From an uncultured Bacteroidales bacterium (lineage in GTDB: Bacteria > Bacteroidota > Bacteroidia > Bacteroidales > UBA932), in NCBI GenBank assembly GCA_934675095.1, contig CAKUPC010000033.1, positions 1 through 21,625 of the forward strand: DNA of 21,625 bases. Reading direction: 5' to 3'. Below, piece after piece: positions 7,709 to 13,744 of the stretch. The notes under the pieces are model-generated. The model did no database searches. It had not been told where the DNA came from and worked only from the letters and a program-made list of their open reading frames with translations. Within the stretch, counting starts at the first letter, position 1. Each line of letters starts with the position of its first letter. A program made the translations under genes and the position numbers.

Positions 7709-7748
7709 GGATTATATTTGTATGATGTCCGGTTATCGTGGATTATAT
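7709..7748. repeat. Direct repeat GGATTATAT, 31-bp period, upstream of the metal exporter
   Basis: GGATTATAT is present at 7709-7717 and 7740-7748, in the 98-base gap between the DUF1573 stop and the exporter ATG. A 31-bp period puts both on one face of the helix, so a regulator site is possible. Two nine-base copies could also be chance. Confidence 0.35.
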
Positions 7749-7776
7749 CTACCTGATGCGCAGTGTTTTAATTCGG

Positions 7777-8907
7777 CTACTCAAGATACCCTGATATGAA
7801 CAGGTTTATGACCGGACGGAGAGGGGAGTTGGTGGTGAGGGTCACGATTATCAGCGTCTCTCCCTTCGGGAGCATCGACGTGTCGACATGAACCCGAATC
7901 TGTCCCTTTTCCCCCGGCGCCGCAGGCCGGATTGTCCCGTGGGAATAGCGCGGCGCGTCCGTGTCGCACTTATAGACCTGGAAGCAGCGCTTGCCCTCGT
8001 TGGTGAAGCTGAACTCCGCGTCGATGGTTCTTCCTGCCTTCATCTTTCCGAACGACCATGTCGAGGTCTCGAACCGGGGCCGCGGGCCGTCGGATTTCTC
8101 CTTTTCAGTCATCGAATTGAAGTTCGCGGTCGTGAACGCATAAATCCTCAGCTTCCCGGCCTTCACGCCCTCCGGCAGTCCCGCAAGGGTGTAGGACTCG
8201 ACCCCGTCAACGACAGGAACGGCATAGTAGAAATTCTTGCCCCATCTCTCCCGCGAGGTCTTCACGGTGTAGCTGACCTTCGCCTCGCCCCCCGCCGGGA
8301 TGACTTCCGGGGACACCTTCAGCGAGAGTCCCTCACTTATGTCCTTGAACTTAAGCCTCACGGGTCTTTCGCCGAGGTTCGCCACCCTGAACTCGTCGCT
8401 GCGGCTTTCTCCCTGAAGGATGTTCCCGCATTTGACCTCAAGTGTCCTGAAGCCGACGTCCCCGAAGCGTTCCGTGAATATCTCCGCCTGCGTCAGCTTT
8501 TTCTCGTGGCACACGCCCCGCAGCTTGAGTATCACCGGTTTCTTCGAGTCCGAGAAATATGCCGTCAGGTTCTTGTCGAACGGGAGAGGCGCCTCGTTAT
8601 TGCTGTAGGTCGCTGAGATTTTTCCGCTTTCCCCGGGCTTTATCGGTGCTTTCGTCCATTCCACATCCGTGCATCCGCATGAGGTCACCACGCTGTAAAT
8701 CGCCACCGGCTCCTTCCCGACGTTCCTCACCGTGAACGAGCAGCTGACCGGCCCGCTTCCGAGCAGTATGTCCCCGAAGTCATGTACGTCGCTGTCCATC
8801 TCGATGCTGCCGCTGACCTTCACCTGCGCCGTAGCCGGCGTCCATGCCACCCCCGCGAAAACCGTCGCCGCGATGACATATAATATATATAGGTATATTC
8901 TTTTCAT
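7777..8907 (-). CDS. Secreted DUF1573-domain protein
   Basis: 376 residues with a signal peptide (KRIY, hydrophobic YILYVIAATVFAGVAW, then PATA before Q28). The first mature domain has the DUF1573 pattern: HDFGDI, SCSFTVRNVGKEPV, TSCGCTDVEW (C77, C79) and IKPGESGKISATY. A second repeat of similar immunoglobulin-like build begins near RSDEFRVANLGERPVRL, and a third near TWSFGKMKAGRTIDAEFSFTNEGKR. Such ASPM-SPD-2-Hydin-like beta domains are abundant in exported Bacteroidota proteins; their function is unknown and may be structural or protein binding. With no lipobox Cys it is probably periplasmic or secreted. A strong -7 box (TATCTTTG, 8981-8974) precedes it. The metal exporter lies downstream on the same strand. 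Confidence 0.85.
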   Translation of the reverse strand: MKRIYLYILYVIAATVFAGVAWTPATAQVKVSGSIEMDSDVHDFGDILLGSGPVSCSFTVRNVGKEPVAIYSVVTSCGCTDVEWTKAPIKPGESGKISATYSNNEAPLPFDKNLTAYFSDSKKPVILKLRGVCHEKKLTQAEIFTERFGDVGFRTLEVKCGNILQGESRSDEFRVANLGERPVRLKFKDISEGLSLKVSPEVIPAGGEAKVSYTVKTSRERWGKNFYYAVPVVDGVESYTLAGLPEGVKAGKLRIYAFTTANFNSMTEKEKSDGPRPRFETSTWSFGKMKAGRTIDAEFSFTNEGKRCFQVYKCDTDAPRYSHGTIRPAAPGEKGQIRVHVDTSMLPKGETLIIVTLTTNSPLRPVINLFISGYLE

Positions 8908-8973
8908 TACGATTCAATGTTTTCTCCGCCCTTTCGTGAAACGTCTGTTCCAGACAGGCTTCCGAACAAAATG

Positions 8974-9008
8974 CAAAGATACTTGAAAATATTTTGTAAA
9001 AAATCAAA
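8974..9008 (-). promoter_or_regulatory. Likely promoter of the DUF1573 gene
   Basis: Minus strand: TATCTTTG (8981-8974) is a full -7 match. The nearest TTTG (9008-9005) is 23 bases upstream, longer than the usual 19-21. It overlaps the oppositely directed ferredoxin promoter, so the two may compete. Confidence 0.5.
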
Positions 9009-9024
9009 ACAGTTCCTAAATTTG
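8993..9024 (+). promoter_or_regulatory. Ferredoxin promoter
   Basis: TTTG (8993-8996), 20 bases, then TAAATTTG (9017-9024), a perfect consensus. The predicted start near 9031 leaves a leader of about 75 bases. At its very beginning is a small hairpin: CCGTC 9037-9041 with GACGG 9059-9063, and GGG with CCC inside. Confidence 0.75.
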
Positions 9025-9105
9025 CAATGTCTTTGCCCGTCGGGTCATGTTGTCCCGTGACGGAGCGGACGGAAAGAAACAACGATTATTTAAACTCATA
9101 AATTT

Positions 9106-9273
9106 ATGGCTCACAAAATCACACAGGACTGCGTAGCTTGCGGTACTTGCATCAACGAATGCCCGGTCGGAGCAATTTCCGAGGGCGACATCTACAAGAT
9201 TGACCCTAACGTCTGCATCGACTGCGGCACCTGCGCGGACGCTTGTCCGCAGGGCGCGATCGTCGCTGAATAA
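9106..9273 (+). CDS. 2[4Fe-4S] ferredoxin
   Basis: 55 residues, the usual size of small bacterial-type ferredoxins. Two CxxCxxCxxxCP motifs bind the clusters: C9, C12, C15, C19 (CVACGTCINECP) and C37, C40, C43, C47 (CIDCGTCADACP). Each cluster takes three Cys from one motif and one from the other. It would carry low-potential electrons for anaerobic enzymes such as pyruvate:ferredoxin oxidoreductase; the partner here is unknown. It is a single-gene unit with a consensus promoter and a perfect 13-bp terminator, as expected for a highly expressed protein. The ATG at 9106 follows an A/T-rich leader with no strong Shine-Dalgarno site. Confidence 0.95.
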   Translation: MAHKITQDCVACGTCINECPVGAISEGDIYKIDPNVCIDCGTCADACPQGAIVAE

Positions 9274-9291
9274 TTCCGGCAGGAAACGAGA

Positions 9292-9331
9292 GAAGGGGAT
9301 GACCGTAATGCTTGGTCATCCCCTTCTTTTT
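9292..9331 (+). terminator. Rho-independent terminator of the ferredoxin gene
   Basis: A perfect 13-bp stem, GAAGGGGATGACC (9292-9304) with GGTCATCCCCTTC (9314-9326), nine-base loop, followed by TTTTT (9327-9331). It starts 18 bases after the stop codon. Confidence 0.93.
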
Positions 9332-9335
9332 GTCC

Positions 9336-9446
9336 CTATTTCCATAAAATGACAAATTCCGGTGAATCTATTTCCATAAATCACGCGATTTGCTGGATTC
9401 TATTTCCATAAATCGAGGAATCTGCGGAATTTTACTTCCATAACGG
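9336..9446. repeat. 32-bp tandem repeat with conserved core CTATTTCCATAAA, about 3.5 copies
   Basis: Three full 32-base units start at 9336, 9368 and 9400. Each opens with the identical 13-mer CTATTTCCATAAA and ends in a looser segment sharing AT at unit positions 21-22 and a purine/AT-rich end. A fourth, degenerate copy (TTACTTCCATAA) starts at 9432 and runs up to the antiporter stop at 9451. It fills the whole gap between the ferredoxin terminator and the convergent antiporter gene. There are no unique spacers of CRISPR type. Function unknown. Confidence 0.85.
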
Positions 9447-9450
9447 CAGG

Positions 9451-10536
9451 TTAAACCGCCATCACATAGGTCACGATGTACCAGGTGTAGGCGGCGTAGC
9501 ACAGCAGCATGAGCAGCCCTTCGGTGCGGGTAATCTTTCCGCGTATGCCGAAAATCAGCGGGAGCACGGCGGCCAGGGTCATAGCAGCGTAGTCAACGAG
9601 CCCGATTTTCCCGGTCGTTAGCGGCGTTATCAGCGAGGCGGTGCCGAGAATCATCGAGGCGTTGAAGATGTTGGAGCCGATGATGTTTCCGAGCGCCATG
9701 TCAGTGTCCTTCTTCAGGGCGGCCGTGACTGACGCCGCGAGTTCGGGCAGCGAGGTTCCGCAGGCAAGGAGGGTTATGGATATGAAGGCGTCGCTCACTC
9801 CGAGTTCCTTCGCAATCAGGACGGCCTCATCGACAAAGAAGTTAGAGCTGACAATCAGCGCGGCGAGTCCTCCCGCTATGCTGAGCGCGGCGAACCAGAG
9901 GCTGTTCTTCCAATTTTTTCCGGCTTCTTTGCCGTCTTTTCCCTCAACAGCTTCGGGAATTTCCTGGGTGTTTCCATTTTCACGGACAGTGTCAGCCGCA
10001 GCGGTTTCAGCCGCCGTTTCCGCTTTTCCGGAAGTGTCCTGTTCCCCGGCAGTTTCTGTCACGCCCGCCGGAACGGTCGCTTTCCCGCGCCGCAGGGAAA
10101 TCCACATGAACGTCACGAAAGCGGCAAGGAGTATGACTCCGTCGCCCCTGCCGAGCAGCGGTTCCCCTCCGCAGAAGAAATTATAGACCAGCAGCGTCAG
10201 CAGCACGGAGACCCCGATGCAGAACGGAATCTCGAACTTCATGTTCTGACGCGAGACCGCAACAGGGAAGAACAGCGCGGTGAGACCGAGAATCGCGAAC
10301 ACGTTGAATATGTTGGACCCCACCACATTGCCGATGGCCACCTCAGAGTTTCCCTCGATTGCGCCCACCGTGCTCACTACCAGCTCGGGCAGCGAGGTTC
10401 CGATTCCCACAATCACCGCCCCTATGACAAAGCTGGACACCCGGCATTTCTTCGCCACTACGACGGCTCCGTTCACGAGGAAGTCCGCTCCGAGCACAAT
10501 CCCGGCAAGGGACAAAATCAAAATAAGATACTCCAT
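9451..10536 (-). CDS. Calcium/sodium antiporter (CaCA family, YrbG-like)
   Basis: 361 residues, about ten membrane spans. The two inverted alpha-repeats are clear: GIGTSLPELVVS (acidic E51) with GNVVGSNIFN (69-78), and ACGTSLPELAAS (E265) with GNIIGSNIFN (283-292). These Glu and Asn/Ser residues coordinate Ca2+ and Na+ in the family. The protein would exchange Na+ for Ca2+ across the inner membrane. The central cytoplasmic loop (about 151-209) is unusually long, acidic and rich in Ala, Glu and Thr, resembling a low-complexity insertion. The ATG at 10536 is 47 bases after the MBL hydrolase stop, and only a weak -7 box (CATTTTTG) is visible, so cotranscription with that gene is likely. Confidence 0.93.
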   Translation of the reverse strand: MEYLILILSLAGIVLGADFLVNGAVVVAKKCRVSSFVIGAVIVGIGTSLPELVVSTVGAIEGNSEVAIGNVVGSNIFNVFAILGLTALFFPVAVSRQNMKFEIPFCIGVSVLLTLLVYNFFCGGEPLLGRGDGVILLAAFVTFMWISLRRGKATVPAGVTETAGEQDTSGKAETAAETAAADTVRENGNTQEIPEAVEGKDGKEAGKNWKNSLWFAALSIAGGLAALIVSSNFFVDEAVLIAKELGVSDAFISITLLACGTSLPELAASVTAALKKDTDMALGNIIGSNIFNASMILGTASLITPLTTGKIGLVDYAAMTLAAVLPLIFGIRGKITRTEGLLMLLCYAAYTWYIVTYVMAV

Positions 10537-10583
10537 ATCAACACAATTTTCTGCAAAAATGCAAAAGAATTGTTAAGAAATTA

Positions 10584-11516
10584 TTACAGAGCCTCGATTA
10601 CCAGCCCGTCGTAGGCCGGGAGGATGCCTGCTGGGGAGCCGTCGGGGTTGGCCGGGAGGCTGAGGAGTTCGGGGACGAAATCCCTGTACTTGGGCAGGCG
10701 GTCGCTCAGGTGGGTGAGCCAGGAGTGCTTCGCCCCGACCCTGCGGCACACCTCGATGGCCTGTTCCAGACCCCAGTGTGAGTTGTGGGTGCCGCGCTTC
10801 ACCGTGTTGATTATGAAGTGCTCAAGTCCTTCGAGCTTGGCGAACTCCTCTTCGGGGATGTAGTTCATGTCGGTGCAGTAGGCGATGTCGCCGAAGCGGA
10901 AGCCGAGCACCGGCAGCGCACCGTGCATACCCCGAATCGGCAGCACCCTCGTCTCGCGGACAACGCCGTTCGGGTCGCCCGGCACCTCGTGATAGCCGAC
11001 TCCGGACTCCCATGAGAGATGCGGCGCCGAGTCGTCGAAACGGACTGTGAACGGCTCGGCGGTGATGTTGTGGATATGCCATTCCGGGGCTCCGGGATAT
11101 TTGTGGGCTGCGAAGGCATAGGAATATTCCATCCTCAGCGAATCCTCCACATATTTCTCGCAGTAGATGTCACAGGCCCGCCCCTCGGTGTAGTTAAGCG
11201 CCCTCACATCGTCGAGCCCTCCCGTGTGGTCCTTGTGGTTGTGGGTCAGGAGTATCGCGTCGAGATGCCGCACTCCGGCCCGGAGCATCTGTGTCCGGAA
11301 ATCCGGCCCGGCGTCCACCAGAATCGTCATTCCCTCATGCTCCACCAGCACGCTCGACCTCAGCCTCTTGTCCATCGAATCCGTGCTTCTGCAAACCTCG
11401 CACTGACAGCCGATTACCGGCACACCCTGCGATGTCCCGCTCCCGAAGAACGTCAGCCGCGTCCGTCCCTTTTTCCCCTTCGTGTTCTCCTCCCGGCAGT
11501 TTTCCATATAAGTCAT
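10584..11516 (-). CDS. MBL-fold metallo-hydrolase, PhnP-like
   Basis: 310 residues from the ATG at 11516; an in-frame GTG at 11540 would add eight and an ATG at 11507 would remove three. Numbered from the GTG, the metal site motif THNHKDHTGGLDD is at 99-111. Later His/Asp ligands appear as IRGMHG, YCTDMN and THLSD. Near the start is GTSQGVPVIGCQCEVC, whose C45, C47 and C50 are the structural zinc-binding cysteines of PhnP-type phosphodiesterases. In Bacteroidota this protein is usually encoded singly, without a phosphonate operon, as here, so its substrate is probably a cyclic or diester phosphate but is unproven. The antiporter gene follows in the same direction. The first 27 or so residues are charged and poorly conserved, so the start is uncertain. 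Confidence 0.88.
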   Translation of the reverse strand: MTYMENCREENTKGKKGRTRLTFFGSGTSQGVPVIGCQCEVCRSTDSMDKRLRSSVLVEHEGMTILVDAGPDFRTQMLRAGVRHLDAILLTHNHKDHTGGLDDVRALNYTEGRACDIYCEKYVEDSLRMEYSYAFAAHKYPGAPEWHIHNITAEPFTVRFDDSAPHLSWESGVGYHEVPGDPNGVVRETRVLPIRGMHGALPVLGFRFGDIAYCTDMNYIPEEEFAKLEGLEHFIINTVKRGTHNSHWGLEQAIEVCRRVGAKHSWLTHLSDRLPKYRDFVPELLSLPANPDGSPAGILPAYDGLVIEAL

Positions 11517-11590
11517 AATTTTCTTGTCTTTAAATCCCACATCATCATTCCCATATTCCTTTTAAAGGCTTGCTAATGAGATATATCCCA

Positions 11591-11677
11591 TTATTCCTCT
11601 ACGTTTATCCGGTATATGTTATTCCTTCCTGCACACATCCTTATATATTATTCCTTTCTACAATTATCCAGTATATG
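11591..11677. repeat. Degenerate 28-30 bp tandem repeat (TTATTCC...TATCC.GTATATG), three copies
   Basis: The units are 11591-11618, 11619-11647 and 11648-11677. All begin TTATTCCT. The first and third share CTAC, TTATCC and GTATATG and differ mainly by a two-base indel; the middle copy is more diverged (ACATCCTTATATA). They lie upstream of the MBL gene and downstream of the mtaB terminator. No protein or RNA motif is recognised. The rest of the 289-base gap 11517-11805 holds the terminator and nothing else I can support. Confidence 0.65.
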
Positions 11678-11684
11678 TGCGAAA

Positions 11685-11762
11685 GGCTTCAAAAAAGCGG
11701 AAGGTGAGAAACCCTACGCGATTTTTTCATGAGCGGAGGGTTCTCACCTCCCGCGTGAAGCC
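11685..11762 (-). terminator. Rho-independent terminator of mtaB
   Basis: On the minus strand the arm 11754-11737 pairs with 11715-11697 (18-19 bp, one mismatch and one bulged A), followed by TTTTTT (11696-11691). An outer GGCTTC/GAAGCC pair (11685-11690, 11757-11762) extends the dyad. The loop is 21 bases. It lies about 45 bases past the mtaB stop and separates it from the MBL gene. Confidence 0.85.
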
Positions 11763-11805
11763 GTATGTTCTTAAGTAAGGTTTGTTCAAAACATCCTACA
11801 AAATC

Positions 11806-13167
11806 CTACTCCTCACCTGAAAGCGCCTCAAGTCTAGTGTTCTCTGCTGTCAAAATGACCGTCGAAGCGCGTCCGATGAGCGACGGCTCATATTCAGTCC
11901 AAACCTTAATGTAGTTCTCCGTATATCCGGACATCATGCCGCCCTTGTCCGCACTCTCGAAAAGCACCCGCGCCGTGTCTCCGAGACATCCGCCGACAAA
12001 CTCCCTGTGCAGCTCCGTGCAGAGTTCCTCAAGCCGCGCGACCCTTTCCGTCTTCACGCTGTCCTGCACCTGGTCCTTCCGCACCGCCGCCGGAGTTCCC
12101 GCCCTTCTCGAATACGGGAATATGTGTATGAACGCCGGCCGGATCCTGTCTTTCAGGAAACTGAATGTCTCCTCAAAAAGTTCGTCCGTCTCTCCGGGAA
12201 ATCCCACGATGACATCGATTCCGAAGAACACTTTCCTGTCGCCGAACGCCCTGCGGATATATTCAATCTTATGCGCGAAGGCTTCGGTGTCGTAGCGTCG
12301 TCCCATTTCCCTTAGCACGGCATCGCTTCCGCTCTGAAGAGGAATGTGAAAATGCGGCAGAAACTTAGTCCCCGACACGATCCAGTCGATCATCGGCTCC
12401 GTCAGAAGATTCGGCTCTATCGAGGATATACGGTAGCGTTCAATGCCCTTCACCGCGTTCAGAGCCCTGATGAGCTCGAAGAAACTCTCTCCCGTGCTCT
12501 TTCCGAAATCTCCGGTGTTGACCCCCGTAATCACAATTTCCCGGCATCCGGCGGCTGCAATCTCCTCCGCTTTCCGAACAATGTCCGCAATCGGCTCGTT
12601 CCGGCTCTCGCCACGTGCGTAAGGCACCGTGCAGTAGCTGCACTTGAAGTCGCATCCGTCCTGCACCTTGAGGAAAGAGCGCGTGCGCTCGCCGGTCGAG
12701 TATGCTCCGAGGTAGTTGCCGTCGTCTTTTCCCTCCGGCATATCTACGGTGTCTTTCTCTCCTGTCCCGACATTCGCGGCGTTTTTACACGGATTCTTTC
12801 CAGCCAAGTTCCGCTCTGCGACATATTCCAATATTCCCGGAACGACCCCGTTCTTTTCCTTCGCTCCATAGACCGCCCGAACGCCCTCAATATCCTCAAT
12901 CTCACCGCGTTTCAGCTCGGCATAGCATCCCGTCACGAAAATCGCCGCATCCGGCGACACTCTGTGCAGCTTCCTGATGATGTTTCTGCACTTTTTGTCC
13001 GAATGCTCCGTCACCGAACAGGTGTTCACAAGAAATATGTCCGCCCCCTTCGACCACGGCGTAACCTCCAGCGGCACGCCGCTCTCCAGAAGCTTCCTCT
13101 CGTAAGTCGATGTCTCCGCATAGTTCAGCTTGCACCCGAGAGTAATAAACGATATTTTAGTATTCAT
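11806..13167 (-). CDS. mtaB: tRNA (N6-threonylcarbamoyladenosine(37)-C2)-methylthiotransferase MtaB
   Basis: 453 residues from the ATG at 13167 (MNTKISFITLGCKLNYAETS). An upstream in-frame TTG at 13182 is unlikely, because family members start at this position. The N-terminal UPF0004 domain has the three cluster cysteines C12, C50 (VNTCSVTE) and C81 (TGCYAE). The radical-SAM motif CDFKCSYC gives C172, C176 and C179. A TRAM-like C-terminus follows (about 375-450). It adds the methylthio group to t6A37 of ANN-decoding tRNAs, acting after TsaD, which is also in this window. The linker between the first two domains (about 120-160) is long and hydrophilic. The gene is monocistronic with a strong terminator. 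No clear consensus promoter is visible; CAAATGCA (13193-13200) is a one-base-off -7 box. Confidence 0.93.
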   Translation of the reverse strand: MNTKISFITLGCKLNYAETSTYERKLLESGVPLEVTPWSKGADIFLVNTCSVTEHSDKKCRNIIRKLHRVSPDAAIFVTGCYAELKRGEIEDIEGVRAVYGAKEKNGVVPGILEYVAERNLAGKNPCKNAANVGTGEKDTVDMPEGKDDGNYLGAYSTGERTRSFLKVQDGCDFKCSYCTVPYARGESRNEPIADIVRKAEEIAAAGCREIVITGVNTGDFGKSTGESFFELIRALNAVKGIERYRISSIEPNLLTEPMIDWIVSGTKFLPHFHIPLQSGSDAVLREMGRRYDTEAFAHKIEYIRRAFGDRKVFFGIDVIVGFPGETDELFEETFSFLKDRIRPAFIHIFPYSRRAGTPAAVRKDQVQDSVKTERVARLEELCTELHREFVGGCLGDTARVLFESADKGGMMSGYTENYIKVWTEYEPSLIGRASTVILTAENTRLEALSGEE

Positions 13168-13200
13168 AAACGCAATAACCAATTGTTGCAGGCAAATGCA

Positions 13201-13232
13201 TCAATCTCTTAATCAATCTCTTAATCAATCTC
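13201..13232. repeat. 12-bp tandem repeat TCAATCTCTTAA, about 2.7 copies
   Basis: Exact units lie at 13201-13212 and 13213-13224, with a partial third to 13232. The array is about 35 bases upstream of the mtaB start on the minus strand. Short tandem repeats like this change copy number by slippage and could shift promoter spacing, but no effect is shown. Confidence 0.7.
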
Positions 13233-13255
13233 ATCAACTGCATCAGTCTCTTAGA

Positions 13256-13381
13256 TGAAAAAAGATTTATAGAAGTGGAGTACAAGGCGCACGAGAAATT
13301 AAAACCGCAGCAACCTGATGGTTGTGAGGATTTTAATTGTCGAAGTGCAACGCAGTAATCCGCTTCTAGAAACTTTTTTCA
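13256..13381. repeat. 126-bp imperfect palindrome (MITE-like) overlapping the 3' end of folB; probable terminator
   Basis: The ends TGAAAAAAG (13256-13264) and CTTTTTTCA (13373-13381) are perfect complements. The stem continues to about 13279/13359 with one bulge, one mismatch and one G-T pair. The centre is a second hairpin, AATTAAAA...GCAACC, loop TGAT (13316-13319), GGTTG...TTTTAATT. The arms between pair only in patches (TAC, GCAC). The stop and last four folB codons lie inside the right arm. With an A-run on one side and T-run on the other it should terminate folB transcription. Its size and fold suggest a small mobile palindromic element, but copy number elsewhere is unknown. Confidence 0.75.
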
Positions 13382-13740
13382 CTGCCGCCGTCCATAGTGA
13401 TTCGGCTCCACTGCGCGACTCCGCCATTCAGCGGCGGATTCTGCTTCGACACGCGGATTGAGAAATGTCCGAGTCGGGGGTATCTTTTCTCCACGGCCTT
13501 CACGATGCGCGCGGCGACGTTCTCGATGAGGTTCGACGGGGTTGCCATCTCCTTTGCCGCAATAGCGTATATCTCCGCTAAATCCACCGTGTCCGCGAGA
13601 CTGTCGGTCCTTGCGGCCTTATCGACATCGATTTCCGCCATGAAGTCAACGACAAAGCGGTTGCCGTGTTTCCTTTCGTCCTCGTAGCATCCGTGATTTG
13701 AATGGAATTCCATTCCCTCAAGTTCAAGTAAGCTTGTCAT
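13366..13740 (-). CDS. folB: Dihydroneopterin aldolase (FolB)
   Basis: 124 residues from the ATG at 13740, the usual family length. A longer reading from 13818 would overlap the upstream methylase gene and adds only charged residues. Conserved blocks are GMEFHSNHGCYEDERKHGNRFVVDF, with the substrate-binding Glu in YEDER; VDLAEIYAIA; LIENVAARI; and FSIRVSKQNPP, with the catalytic Lys. It cleaves dihydroneopterin to hydroxymethyl-dihydropterin and glycolaldehyde in folate synthesis. It starts four bases after the stop of the RsmI-like gene, so it is cotranscribed. The last residues, SEKSF, and the stop come from the arm of a palindromic repeat rather than ancestral coding sequence. Confidence 0.92.
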   Translation of the reverse strand: MTSLLELEGMEFHSNHGCYEDERKHGNRFVVDFMAEIDVDKAARTDSLADTVDLAEIYAIAAKEMATPSNLIENVAARIVKAVEKRYPRLGHFSIRVSKQNPPLNGGVAQWSRITMDGGSEKSF

Positions 13741-13744
13741 ATCC

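Noticed and set aside
6476..7756. A 426-codon open frame antisense to the metal exporter
   Set aside because: Its composition (Asp, Arg, His, Gln) is that of a complementary-strand shadow. The exporter has coherent membrane spans and family motifs.
7679..7776. Manganese (yybP-ykoY) riboswitch before the exporter
   Set aside because: The 98-base gap has no recognisable paired core of that class.
9336..9446. CRISPR array
   Set aside because: Units are directly adjacent with a 13-bp core, the intervening bases are partly similar to each other, and there are no cas genes.
11685..11762. Integron attC or mobile-element end
   Set aside because: The dyad with a six-T run in the mtaB direction is fully explained as a terminator, and no core GTTRRRY sites are present.
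13168..13182. TTG start of MtaB at 13182
   Set aside because: The ATG at 13167 gives the family-typical opening MNTKISFITLGCKLNYAET.
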